From: Magnetovibrio sp.
GTDB lineage: Bacteria; Pseudomonadota; Alphaproteobacteria; Rhodospirillales; Casp-alpha2
DNA: 64,000 nucleotides
Direction: 5' to 3'
Assembly: GCA_002690705.1 (NCBI GenBank)
Contig: NZFO01000008.1
Location: 130,628 to 194,627 of the forward strand
Shown one piece after another: positions 18,673-27,485 of the stretch (position 1 is its first letter; every line of letters begins with the position of its first letter). The notes under the pieces are model-generated. The model was not told where the DNA came from. It worked only from the letters and a program-made list of their open reading frames with translations, and ran no database searches. Both the position numbers and the translations under genes were made by a program.

Positions 18673-18869
18673 GCGCTATCCTGCAAATTTAAAGCATTAA
18701 AACGAGCAAGCCATGCCCTGATTAATGAAAATTAAAGCTCGGTATAGAATAGATTAAATTTTCTCTATCTTGCCTCCGAGCAGCGTTATTTATCATTGGG
18801 AATTGTCCATAAGTAAAAGCCCGGATAATTGAGAACACTGAACATAACCTTACCATAAAGGTTCTTTTA

Positions 18870-19265
18870 ATGACCAAGCCTAATGAAGTAAAATCTCGAT
18901 CCTCAAGCATTCAGAAAAGCATTCGCTTATGTGCACTAAATGCAATTCCCCAAAACAGCACCAATGGTTTTCTACTACAGAGTGACCGGGGTCGCTACGG
19001 CGTAATGGTTATTCGTCGTGAAGCGGAAAGCCTTTTTATTTATGTGAATTCCTGCCCCCACATTGGCACGCCCCTAGATTTGCGTCCCGGAAACTTTCTA
19101 AATAGAGATAAAACCTATATTTTGTGCAGTACACATGGTGCGCTTTTTCGCATTGAAGATGGTTACTGTGTATCCGGTCCTTGTGCGGGGGAACATCTAA
19201 TAGCTCTTCCTTGGGAACTTCGAGGGAACGAGGTATTCATTACGGAGCCTGCATTTACAAAATAA
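18870..19265 (+). CDS. Rieske [2Fe-2S] domain protein
   Basis: A 131-residue stand-alone Rieske protein. The cluster motifs are C-P-H-I-G near residue 58 and C-S-T-H-G-A near 87, the usual CxH...CxxH pair with a spacing typical of ferredoxin-like Rieske proteins. There is no membrane anchor or Tat signal, so it is predicted cytosolic. Small Rieske proteins of this kind serve as electron carriers for dioxygenases or have unknown roles. Its ATG follows AAAGG by about 8 bases. No oxygenase gene is nearby, so the partner is unknown. A weak terminator follows. Confidence 0.88.
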   Translation: MTKPNEVKSRSSSIQKSIRLCALNAIPQNSTNGFLLQSDRGRYGVMVIRREAESLFIYVNSCPHIGTPLDLRPGNFLNRDKTYILCSTHGALFRIEDGYCVSGPCAGEHLIALPWELRGNEVFITEPAFTK

Positions 19266-19269
19266 ATGT

Positions 19270-19295
19270 AAAAAGCCTCCTAGCTTGAGGTTTTT
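19270..19295 (+). terminator. Weak intrinsic terminator after the Rieske gene
   Basis: CCTC (19276-19279) pairs with GAGG (19287-19290), extended by A5/T5 around one bulged G, with a seven-base loop and a T-run. It begins five bases after the stop codon. The stem is short, so termination is uncertain. Confidence 0.5.
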
Positions 19296-19393
19296 GATAA
19301 GATTATGATATTGCTATCCGACAACATATAAAAATTACAGGCGTGCTATCTGTGCGACCGGGCTTTATTCAATATGGGGAGGAGAACGATCAA

Positions 19394-21340
19394 ATGAATG
19401 ACTTTGAGATGTATCCGGTACCAGAGACCTTTGCCGCGCAAACAAACTGTAACGATGCGCAGTACCAAAAATTGTATAACCGCTCGATAGAGGATAATGA
19501 GGGGTTTTGGCGTGAACAGGGCCTTCGTATTGATTGGATAAGGCCATACACAAGAATTAGCGACGTCAACTGGTTGATTCCCAATGTCTCCACTAAATGG
19601 TATGAGGATGGCTCGTTAAATGCATCCTATAACTGCATTGACCGGCATGTGGCCGCTGGTAAGGGAGATAAAACAGCCCTAGTTTGGGAACCTGACGACC
19701 CAGATGAGCCGAGCATGAGGGTCACCTACAGCGAGCTTCAAGCACATGTCAGTCGCCTTGCAAACGCAATGAAGGATTTGGGAATTAAAAAGGGGGACGT
19801 TGTAACAATTTACATGCCAATGGTGCCAGAGGCAATTTTCGCTATGCAGGCGTGCTCAAGAATTGGCGCAGTGCACTCTGTCGTTTTCGGTGGGTTTTCG
19901 CCAGAAGCGCTTGCGGTACGCATTAATGACTGCGAGTCAAAATATCTGATAACCGCTGATTCGGGTCGCCGCGGTAAAAAGCCCATTCCTCTAAAACTCA
20001 ATGCAGATGCGGCAGCAGAAAATTGCTCCAACCTTAAAAACATGATTGTCGTCAAGACTGCTGACAACCAAATTAATATGAGAGATGGCCGTGATCTTTG
20101 GTATCACGATATCGTCAATAATGCCTCAGAAAAATGCCCAGTTGAGGAGATGAATGCAGAAGATCCATTATTTATTCTATACACCTCAGGTTCAACAGGA
20201 ACACCGAAAGGAGCCATGCATACGACTGGTGGGTATTGTGTCTACACCTCATTCACTTTTGAGTATATTTTTGACTATAAAGATGATGATGTTTTCTGGT
20301 GCACGGCGGATATTGGCTGGATTACCGGACACTCTTACGTCAATTACGGCCCAATGCTAAACGGATCGACCCAGGTAATCTACGAAGGTATTCCCAATTT
20401 TCCAGATGCTTCGCGTTTCTGGCAAATTTGTGAAAAACACAAAGTCACACTTTTCTACACGGCCCCCACGGCCATCCGGGCATTGATGGGAGCCGGAGAC
20501 GAATTTGTATCTAAAACAGACCGTTCCTCCATTCGAGTGCTTGGCTCAGTGGGCGAGCCGATAAATCCAGAAGCTTGGAACTGGTATTATAATGTTGTCG
20601 GCGACAGCCGCTGCCCGATAGTTGATACGTGGTGGCAAACGGAGACAGGAGGAATTATGATCACGCCCTTGCCTGGGGCAACATCTTTAAAGCCGGGGTC
20701 TGCGACACGCCCTTTCTTCGGGGTGCAGCCGGCATTGATTGGCCACGACGGCAATGAGATTTTGGGTGAGGGCGAGGGGGCGCTGGTTATCAAACTCCCA
20801 TGGCCAGGCCAAGTTAGGACGGTCTATAAGGACCACAACCGGTTCATGGAGACTTATTTTTCAGCTTTTAAAGGCCAATACTTTACATCCGATGGATGCC
20901 GTCGGGATGCAGACGGCTACTACTGGATAACTGGTCGAGTAGACGACGTTCTAAATGTTTCTGGCCACCGTATGGGAACTGCAGAGGTAGAAAGCGCGCT
21001 TGTCGCCCATTCGGACGTCGCTGAAGCTGCTGTCGTCGGGTATCCGCATGACATCAAGGGGCAGGGTATTTATTGCTATGTCACTTTGAAGGCTGGAATT
21101 AAGGGTACAGAGGAGAAGAAGAAAGAGATGAAAGATCAAGTTCGCGCGGAAATTGGCCCTATTGCAACGCCAGACCTAATACAATGGGCTCCTGGCCTTC
21201 CAAAAACTCGTTCCGGAAAAATCATGCGCCGAATTTTGCGAAAAATAGCAGCAAACGATTATTCTGAGCTCGGCGACATCTCAACATTAGCTGACCCAGA
21301 GGTTGTTGATGATCTAATTCGAAACCGACAACATCAATAA
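19394..21340 (+). CDS. acs: Acetyl-CoA synthetase
   Basis: A 648-residue AMP-forming acetate-CoA ligase. The ATG at 19394 is chosen because GGGGAGGAGAA lies 8-15 bases upstream and it gives the standard length; the frame extends to 19343. Motifs are the AMP-binding [38 protein letters not shown], the hinge region [16 protein letters not shown], and the C-terminal acetylation site [13 protein letters not shown] whose lysine is the usual Pat/CobB target. It makes acetyl-CoA from acetate, acting in the cytosol. No obvious co-transcribed partner is adjacent. Confidence 0.97.
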   Translation: MNDFEMYPVPETFAAQTNCNDAQYQKLYNRSIEDNEGFWREQGLRIDWIRPYTRISDVNWLIPNVSTKWYEDGSLNASYNCIDRHVAAGKGDKTALVWEPDDPDEPSMRVTYSELQAHVSRLANAMKDLGIKKGDVVTIYMPMVPEAIFAMQACSRIGAVHSVVFGGFSPEALAVRINDCESKYLITADSGRRGKKPIPLKLNADAAAENCSNLKNMIVVKTADNQINMRDGRDLWYHDIVNNASEKCPVEEMNAEDPLFILYTSGSTGTPKGAMHTTGGYCVYTSFTFEYIFDYKDDDVFWCTADIGWITGHSYVNYGPMLNGSTQVIYEGIPNFPDASRFWQICEKHKVTLFYTAPTAIRALMGAGDEFVSKTDRSSIRVLGSVGEPINPEAWNWYYNVVGDSRCPIVDTWWQTETGGIMITPLPGATSLKPGSATRPFFGVQPALIGHDGNEILGEGEGALVIKLPWPGQVRTVYKDHNRFMETYFSAFKGQYFTSDGCRRDADGYYWITGRVDDVLNVSGHRMGTAEVESALVAHSDVAEAAVVGYPHDIKGQGIYCYVTLKAGIKGTEEKKKEMKDQVRAEIGPIATPDLIQWAPGLPKTRSGKIMRRILRKIAANDYSELGDISTLADPEVVDDLIRNRQHQ

Positions 21341-21415
21341 AGGCGTTATACGCGAAGTGGAACTTCCCTCAATCCTGCAAACATTTTTAGAAGCTGACCA
21401 CTTGGATTTAACCTG

Positions 21416-21640
21416 TTAAAAATCTATACATCTTCCTTTTCGCTCCCAATCACCGTAGCGCGTTGGGTCAAGGCCCTTTGGTCCCCCGATCTCCGTTGAT
21501 GGGCTGTTAATTTTACCTGTGCCTTTCTGAGGGGACGCTGTCTTCATTCTGGTTGATTGCGCGGGCGCCTTAGCGTTCAACATCGCGTAAGCCCGACTAA
21601 GATGACCCATGGTATTGGTTACTTTTCGTGAATTTTTCAT
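21416..21640 (-). CDS. DUF1674 protein (SDHAF4-type succinate dehydrogenase assembly factor)
   Basis: A 74-residue protein ending in EIGGPKGLDPTRYGDWERKG, the DUF1674 signature shared with mitochondrial SDHAF4/Sdh8, which helps flavinylated SdhA assemble and limits oxidant release. The start at 21640 is chosen because AAAGGAG lies 6 bases upstream; the frame runs on to 21739 without support. In alphaproteobacteria this gene is commonly adjacent to rsmB, as here, where it diverges. The N-terminal half is low in conservation. Confidence 0.88.
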   Translation of the reverse strand: MKNSRKVTNTMGHLSRAYAMLNAKAPAQSTRMKTASPQKGTGKINSPSTEIGGPKGLDPTRYGDWERKGRCIDF

Positions 21641-21763
21641 ACGGCTCCTTTGACACACTAATTCCTTATTTGACTGTATTATATCAAAAAACTCAACCGA
21701 TAGTTTCACAGGTTCTGAAGAGGTTAGGCTTGAGATCAAACCTATATTCGGGCATCAAAAGGT

Positions 21764-23038
21764 ATGAACGATCCTGCTCGCACACGTGTACTTGAGATAT
21801 TGCATGCCGTCCTTCGTCAAAATAGAGCCTTGAAGAGCCAGGCAGACGAGGCCGCTGGCCTCTCTTGGCCAGATCATGCTTTCACGCGGCGCGCAACAAT
21901 GACAGTGATCCGACGCCTTGGTCAAATCGATGACTTAATTCTTCGATGCATAGAACATCCCTTACCCGCCAGAGCCGCAGTTGCGAGAGATATTCTTCGG
22001 TTTGGGATTGCACAAATCTTATTTATGGAGGTTCCCAATCACGCAGCTGTGGACACATCGGTGAGATTATTTAAAACCCATGGCTCAGGAGGATATGGAA
22101 AGCTCATCAATGCCGTTTTGCGCCGTATCACCAGAGAAGGAGGGGTATTGGTGGCAAAACAGGATGCACCCCGGCTAAATACACCTGACTGGTTATGGCA
22201 CACTTGGAAGGAGTTTTATGGCTCCAAAATCTGTCGTCAGATCGCTGCCGCACATCTCTTAGATGCCCCCCTTGATTTGACTTGTAAAGCAGACCCCGGA
22301 AAGTGGGCTACCCGATTAGGCGGTCGTCTTATGCCCGGCGGGACTGTTCGTCTCAATCGGCCAGGCGCAATCTCAAACTTGGCAGGATATAGTGACGGTG
22401 CATGGTGGGTACAGGACACCGCAGCACACTGGGTTTCAGGGCTGGTCGGCAATGTTCATGGTAAATCCGTAATTGACCTCTGCGCAGCACCAGGAGGCAA
22501 AACAGCAGCTTTAGCCGCAGCTGGCGCACAAGTTACTGCCGTTGACCGCTCCACAAGCCGACTAAAACGACTGTCCGAAAACCTCAACCGTCTACAATTG
22601 CACGCTAATATTATTGAAGCTGATGCAACATGCTGGGTGCCAGAGAAGCAAGCCGATGTCATCTTACTTGACGCACCTTGCAGCGCCACGGGCACACTCC
22701 GCCGTCACCCCGATGTCGGGCTTTTTAAGACGATACAGGATGTGAACAGATTAGCGTCTTTGCAACACCAACTTCTGGCCCATGCAGCAAATCTGGTTAG
22801 ACCCGGGGGAATAGTTGTTTATGCCACCTGCTCGCTCCAACCAGAAGAGGGCGAATACAATTTTAAATCAGTAAACAGAGCGGGTATACCACTGATTCCA
22901 AACCCTATTTCGCCAGATGAATTAGCGGATTTACCCCGCTACCTTATTCGAAATGGTACTTTTAGGTCTTTTCCTTTCCAATTAGCGGAGGATGGCGGCA
23001 TAGATGGTTTTTTTGCATGCCGATATTCAAGGATCTAG
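21764..23038 (+). CDS. rsmB: 16S rRNA m5C967 methyltransferase RsmB family
   Basis: A 424-residue protein with an N-terminal NusB-like RNA-binding domain (about residues 1-140, including AVDTSVRLFKTHGSGGYGKLINAVLR) and a C-terminal SAM-dependent m5C methyltransferase domain. Motifs are VIDLCAAPGGKTAAL (SAM), LLDAPCSATGTLRRHPDV with the PC catalytic cysteine, and YATCSLQPEEGEYN with the TC cysteine. The length matches RsmB/Sun proteins. It acts on cytosolic 16S rRNA. Its 3' end adjoins the polysaccharide region; the next gene begins only 65 bases beyond its stop. Confidence 0.94.
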   Translation: MNDPARTRVLEILHAVLRQNRALKSQADEAAGLSWPDHAFTRRATMTVIRRLGQIDDLILRCIEHPLPARAAVARDILRFGIAQILFMEVPNHAAVDTSVRLFKTHGSGGYGKLINAVLRRITREGGVLVAKQDAPRLNTPDWLWHTWKEFYGSKICRQIAAAHLLDAPLDLTCKADPGKWATRLGGRLMPGGTVRLNRPGAISNLAGYSDGAWWVQDTAAHWVSGLVGNVHGKSVIDLCAAPGGKTAALAAAGAQVTAVDRSTSRLKRLSENLNRLQLHANIIEADATCWVPEKQADVILLDAPCSATGTLRRHPDVGLFKTIQDVNRLASLQHQLLAHAANLVRPGGIVVYATCSLQPEEGEYNFKSVNRAGIPLIPNPISPDELADLPRYLIRNGTFRSFPFQLAEDGGIDGFFACRYSRI

Positions 23039-23103
23039 ACCACCCGAATATCCCTTTGCTTTTTCTTGTAAAAGCAGTAAATAGCCTATCAGCTAAAGGT
23101 ATT

Positions 23104-23541
23104 ATGATGACAAAATTATTGGATTTCCACGAGAATCTAGATACCAAGGACGAGGTAAAGATAGGCTCTGAACGGTCCTTCGGTATCGTCTTTGCAATTC
23201 TATTTTTAATTATTGCTAGCTGGCCACTTATTGATGGGGGCGACATACGGATTTGGGCAGCTATAACTGCAAGTCTTTTTTTAGGTATTAGCTTTTTGAT
23301 ACCTAAACTTCTCCAACCATTAAATTTAGTTTGGTTCCAATTGGGTCTAGTATTGCACAAGATAGTTAACCCATTAGTGATGGGGTTTGTATTTTTTTTT
23401 ACGGTCACACCTATCGCATTGATCATGCGGAGCATGGGTAAAGATCCACTCTCTCGCAACTTTGACTCGAATACACATAGCTATTGGATAATTAGGGACC
23501 AGGATGACCCAGAGCCCGACAGCATGCGCCGGCAGTTTTAG
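23104..23541 (+). CDS. SxtJ family membrane protein
   Basis: A 145-residue protein of the SxtJ family, named after the saxitoxin cluster but widespread in polysaccharide and natural-product loci beside carbamoyltransferases. Two or three hydrophobic segments are visible (VFAILFLIIASWPLI, AITASLFLGISFLIP, VMGFVFFFTVTPIALIM), and the C-terminus carries the conserved DPLSRNFDSNTHSYWI. The start at 23104 avoids the upstream overlap with rsmB; ATG at 23107 is equally possible. It forms a tight operon with the DUF5989 gene and carbamoyltransferase. Its biochemical role is unknown. Confidence 0.85.
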   Translation: MMTKLLDFHENLDTKDEVKIGSERSFGIVFAILFLIIASWPLIDGGDIRIWAAITASLFLGISFLIPKLLQPLNLVWFQLGLVLHKIVNPLVMGFVFFFTVTPIALIMRSMGKDPLSRNFDSNTHSYWIIRDQDDPEPDSMRRQF

Positions 23542-23549
23542 GGGGGGGC

Positions 23550-23699
23550 ATGAGTTTTCTCATAGAACTGTGGTTTTTTTTAAAAGTCAGGAAAAAATTT
23601 TGGCTTCTTCCGATCTTCGTTATGTTATTGATTTTTGGCGGTTTAATTGCTCTTACTAAAGGCTCAGCCGTCGCACCTTTCATCTATACAATTTTCTAG
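23550..23699 (+). CDS. DUF5989 small membrane protein
   Basis: A 49-residue protein: a short amphipathic start (MSFLIELWFFLKVRKKFW), one membrane helix (LLPIFVMLLIFGGLIAL) and the conserved tail TKGSAVAPFIYTIF. This matches DUF5989, which travels with SxtJ and carbamoyltransferases. It starts eight bases after the SxtJ stop, with a run of G just upstream as ribosome site, and ends nine bases before the carbamoyltransferase start. Function is unknown. Confidence 0.85.
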   Translation: MSFLIELWFFLKVRKKFWLLPIFVMLLIFGGLIALTKGSAVAPFIYTIF

Positions 23700-23708
23700 G
23701 CGAGGTTG

Positions 23709-25541
23709 ATGCGTATTCTTGGGGTATCTGCCTTTTACCATGATAGTGCCGCAGCTCTAATTGAGAATGGGAACATAATCGCAGCCGCTCAAGAAGAACG
23801 CTTTACGCGCAAAAAACATGATGCAAGGTTTCCCGAAGAGGCTATTTTAAGCTGCTTAGAACAAGGCAGGATTGGTCTTGAAGGAATCGATTACGTAGCC
23901 TTTTATGATAAGCCATTCCTGAAGTTTGAACGATTATTGGAAACCTATCTAGCTTTCGCACCAAGCGGTTTTACTTCATTCAAGATGGCGATCCCCATCT
24001 GGTTGAGAGAAAAGCTATTCCAAAAGGATCTGTTAAGAAAAAAATTTGTGACTTTTGATAAAAATTTTGATTGGAAAGAAAAATTACTATTCACTGAGCA
24101 CCACCAAAGCCACGCGGCGTCTGCCTATTTTCCATCTCCTTTCGAAGACGCTGTTGTGCTTACTATGGATGGCGTTGGCGAGTGGGCAACCACCTCGGTA
24201 GCAATGGGGGCCGGCAACAAGTTAGACATGATCCGGGAAATTCATTTTCCGCACTCCCTAGGGTTACTGTATTCTGCCATGACCTATTACACGGGTTTCA
24301 AGGTCAATTCTGGAGAATATAAAGTGATGGGTCTTGCTCCCTATGGTGAGCCAAAATATAAAAATCTAATTCTCGACAACTTAATTGACTTAAAGAAAGA
24401 TGGTTCTTTTCGACTAAACCAAGCCTACTTCGATTATTGCACGGGCCTTAGTATGACTAATTCGAAGTTCGATGAATTATTCGGTGGCCCAGCTCGTAAA
24501 ACAGATGAACTGCTAACGCAGAGACATATGGATTTAGCCGCATCAATCCAAGTCGTCACAGAAGAAGTTGTGCTACGCATTACTCGTTCACTGGCCAAGG
24601 ACACGCGGTCAAAAAATCTTTGTCTAGCGGGCGGAGTTGCGCTCAATTGCGTAGCCAATGGAAAAGTCCTACGTGACCAAGCATTTGAAAATGTCTGGGT
24701 ACAACCTGCAGCTGGAGATGCAGGTGGTGCCCTAGGTGCGGCATTAGCAGCTTACTATATTTTTAAAGGACAAACGCGAGCTTCGCGGTCCGTTGACGAC
24801 ATGAAGGGCTCATACCTTGGCCCTGAATTTGAGCAAGACGAAATAAACCATCGCCTGAGTACGGTTGGCGCAATCTTTGAAACCTTGAGCGACACGGAGG
24901 TCATCGATGCTGCAGCAAATGCTCTGGCCGACGGGCAGGCGGTTGGCTGGTTCCAAGGTAGAATGGAATTTGGCCCTCGGGCTCTAGGGGGGCGGTCTAT
25001 CCTTGGAGACCCCCGGTCGCCAACAATGCAAAAAACGCTTAATCTGCGAGTCAAATATAGAGAGTCCTTTCGCCCATTTGCGCCGTCAATACTGCGGGAA
25101 GATGTTTCTAACTGGTTTGAGATTGACAACGATAGTCCCTACATGCTGTTGGTCGCGGATGTGAAAGAGAGTCATCGTCACGAAATTACGGACTCTGAAA
25201 AGGCTTTGTTTGGGATTGAGAAGTTGAATGTACCACGCTCAGATATTCCAGCCGTTACACACGTCGATTATTCTGCGCGTATCCAGACCGTTCATGCGAC
25301 CACTAATCCACGGTACCACGCACTTATTAGTCGTTTTAAGGAAATTACCGGATGTCCTGTTGTCGTAAACACCAGCTTTAACGTGCGAGGCGAACCCATA
25401 GTTTGTACCCCAGAGGATGCCTTTGGATGTTTTATGGGAACTGATATAGAGTTTTTGGCGGTAGGCAATTCGCTAATGCGCAAAGAGGACCAAAGTTCTG
25501 AACTTGCCCCGAACTACAAGAATAATTTTAAACTGGATTAG
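23709..25541 (+). CDS. O-carbamoyltransferase, NodU/CmcH/SxtI family
   Basis: A 610-residue TobZ/NodU-type carbamoyltransferase that moves the carbamoyl group of carbamoyl phosphate, via carbamoyl-AMP, to a hydroxyl, probably of a sugar. The N-terminal Kae1-like domain has ILGVSAFYHDSAAALI, the metal-binding EHHQSHAASAYF, and LTMDGVGEWATT. The C-terminal domain has EFGPRALGGRSILGDPR, FRPFAPS and VNTSFNVRGEPIVCTP. The start ATG at 23709 follows GAGG; a TTG one codon upstream is an alternative. Together with SxtJ and DUF5989 it forms a known cassette; here it likely decorates surface polysaccharide. Confidence 0.94.
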   Translation: MRILGVSAFYHDSAAALIENGNIIAAAQEERFTRKKHDARFPEEAILSCLEQGRIGLEGIDYVAFYDKPFLKFERLLETYLAFAPSGFTSFKMAIPIWLREKLFQKDLLRKKFVTFDKNFDWKEKLLFTEHHQSHAASAYFPSPFEDAVVLTMDGVGEWATTSVAMGAGNKLDMIREIHFPHSLGLLYSAMTYYTGFKVNSGEYKVMGLAPYGEPKYKNLILDNLIDLKKDGSFRLNQAYFDYCTGLSMTNSKFDELFGGPARKTDELLTQRHMDLAASIQVVTEEVVLRITRSLAKDTRSKNLCLAGGVALNCVANGKVLRDQAFENVWVQPAAGDAGGALGAALAAYYIFKGQTRASRSVDDMKGSYLGPEFEQDEINHRLSTVGAIFETLSDTEVIDAAANALADGQAVGWFQGRMEFGPRALGGRSILGDPRSPTMQKTLNLRVKYRESFRPFAPSILREDVSNWFEIDNDSPYMLLVADVKESHRHEITDSEKALFGIEKLNVPRSDIPAVTHVDYSARIQTVHATTNPRYHALISRFKEITGCPVVVNTSFNVRGEPIVCTPEDAFGCFMGTDIEFLAVGNSLMRKEDQSSELAPNYKNNFKLD

Positions 25542-25545
25542 AAGA

Positions 25546-27036
25546 ATGGCCACTGGATTGCAGTCCTGGCTCTTAGGTAGTCGCCTGTATAATCGGACTC
25601 TTGGCCACAGCATTAAGCTCACAAGGTCCTCTCCATCAAGATTGTGGTCGAACCCCATTACGAGTTACCCCGATCCGAATGGGTTTGAGTATCTAAACAA
25701 ACTTAGTAGTAATCCGCCATCTGAAACAGTGCACGCCATCCAAAATCAGATCAAGGAATGGCTTTTACTCAATAATCGCTGGACGAAGAGAATATGGACA
25801 ACTGAACTTGTGAGCGAGCGTCTCACTCACTGGTTAACGTTTTATTATTTAATTTGTAACGACGGGCAAGGCGTTATCGGCAAAGCTTTAGCTGCAGCAA
25901 TTAATCGTCATGCCCACCATTTATTCAGACCGCGGGTCATAACTGGGCACGCGACCCACACTCTAAAAACCTGTCGTGGTATGATATTAGCAACGATTTA
26001 CTTGCCTGATTTTTTTAAACGTTTGGAGCCAGCGCTCAAAATACTGGAAGAAGTTATTGGAACTGAAATTCTGCCTGATGGTGGCCACGTAAGTCGTAAC
26101 CCAGAGAAACATCTAGAGGCTATGTCTATTTTGATCCAAGTCCGGCAAAATATGATTGAAGCAAAGATTGAGGTTCCTCCATTTCTGCAGCAAGCCATTG
26201 ACCGTATGGCACCTATACTTAAGTTTTTCATCATGGGTGACAATCAACTCGCTCAGTTCAATGGGGGTTCGACGAATAATCCAGACACAATAAAACAAGT
26301 ATTTGAGCTATCTGGCAGCGAAGCACAAACGGCATCAAGCGCCCCCCATATGGGATTTCACCGGCTATCAGCTCAGCGTACTAGACTTATTTTTGACGTA
26401 GGTCGGCCACCAAATCAGGGACATGCAGGGACGTTTTCCTTTGAAATGAGCGTTGGAAAAAACCCTTTAGTCGTTAATTGCGGTAGCAGCGTCTGGCAAG
26501 GCCAACTCTCATCCGCCCTTAAGACTACAGCTGCGCATAGTACAGTGACCGTAGCAGACACAAATTCCTCAGACCTTAGGCAAGATGACTTCAACCTACG
26601 ACGAATTCAAAATTTATCTGTTCACCGCCGGGAAATAGACGGCAATATCTTGGTAGAGGCTAGCCACGACGGTTATCTATTAAAATTCGGCCTCGTTCAT
26701 GAGCGAAGCCTTTTCTTATCAAACGACGGTTTCGATTTACGTGGGGAAGATGCCCTAAAAGCCCAGACAATTACTTTTCAGCCTTTCCATATTCGGTTTC
26801 ACCTTTATCCCACCGTTAGGGTGACTTTGGTCGAGAACCGACATTCCGCTCTACTGCGCTTGCCTACTGGACGTGTGTGGAGATTACAAATTTCTGAGGG
26901 TGAGTTGCAATTAGATGAGAGCATCTATGGTTCAAACGGCATTACCCAAAGAACCCATCAACTCGTTATCAAAGGTCAACATGTTAAACAAACGACATTA
27001 GTTAAATGGCGGTTAGCTCGAGAATCCGAGGTTTAG
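25546..27036 (+). CDS. Heparinase II/III family protein
   Basis: A 496-residue protein of the heparinase II/III-like (PL12/15-related) family. The N-terminal half is an alpha-barrel-like domain (NNRWTKRIWTTELVSERLTHW, LPDGGHVSRNPE), and the C-terminal half is the beta-rich Hepar_II_III domain (HMGFHRLSAQRTRLIFDVG, NQGHAGTFSFEM, TTAAHSTVTVADTNSSDL). Members cleave acidic polysaccharides or act in glycan metabolism; the true substrate is unknown. The start at 25546 lies four bases after the carbamoyltransferase stop; a longer frame from 25504 would overlap that gene. No signal peptide is seen. In many alphaproteobacteria this gene directly follows rsmB; here it is separated by the carbamoyltransferase cassette. 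Confidence 0.88.
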   Translation: MATGLQSWLLGSRLYNRTLGHSIKLTRSSPSRLWSNPITSYPDPNGFEYLNKLSSNPPSETVHAIQNQIKEWLLLNNRWTKRIWTTELVSERLTHWLTFYYLICNDGQGVIGKALAAAINRHAHHLFRPRVITGHATHTLKTCRGMILATIYLPDFFKRLEPALKILEEVIGTEILPDGGHVSRNPEKHLEAMSILIQVRQNMIEAKIEVPPFLQQAIDRMAPILKFFIMGDNQLAQFNGGSTNNPDTIKQVFELSGSEAQTASSAPHMGFHRLSAQRTRLIFDVGRPPNQGHAGTFSFEMSVGKNPLVVNCGSSVWQGQLSSALKTTAAHSTVTVADTNSSDLRQDDFNLRRIQNLSVHRREIDGNILVEASHDGYLLKFGLVHERSLFLSNDGFDLRGEDALKAQTITFQPFHIRFHLYPTVRVTLVENRHSALLRLPTGRVWRLQISEGELQLDESIYGSNGITQRTHQLVIKGQHVKQTTLVKWRLARESEV

Positions 27037-27050
27037 GGCTCTAAACTTTT
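27029..27050 (+). terminator. Weak intrinsic terminator after the heparinase gene
   Basis: GTTTAG (27031-27036) pairs perfectly with CTAAAC (27041-27046) around a GGCT loop, followed by TTTT. The stem includes the stop codon and is AT-rich, so it is weak. Confidence 0.5.
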
Positions 27051-27485
27051 ATCTCATGAGTGAAACCGTAAATTACCGCAATGTCATAATGAACCACACG
27101 CGCCATACCCTCGTTGTTATCTGGGTAATCTTTGGGAACACATTAGCCACCTTTGACCGCAACGATTAATCTTTTCCTTCCACAGTTTTTCGTAGTTAAA
27201 TCACGTAATACCGATTTAGGGACTCGCCCCCACGACCTACAAAACACGCCTGCTTCTCTCTCACAAATACCGAAAAAACTCTGACCTATAGAAAAAATAA
27301 TTGGAAATCGTAGCGTTGTGAGTATCAAACGCAGTCTCCAAAAAAATCATAACTAGTGTAATTTTTTAAAAAATGGAACCATCAGAAAGTCTCAATCATG
27401 AGTTCCTTATGATAGATAATAAAATTATGGATATAGGCAAATTGACCATCACTAGTCTCCAACCATCCTTATTTAGGCAATAGCA
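27051..27485. other. Intergenic region, no gene seen
   Basis: About 435 AT-rich bases. The purH gene that often follows rsmB-heparinase in alphaproteobacteria is absent here. A 61-codon minus-strand frame (27143-27328) has no ribosome site or recognisable features. No strong promoter could be picked for the downstream ligase-like gene. Confidence 0.45.

Noticed and set aside
25504-25545. Longer heparinase start overlapping the carbamoyltransferase
   Set aside because: The extension adds no conserved sequence and the ATG at 25546 is four bases after the upstream stop, a normal operon spacing.
27143-27328. 61-codon minus-strand open frame after the heparinase gene
   Set aside because: No ribosome site, odd composition, AT-rich intergenic context.
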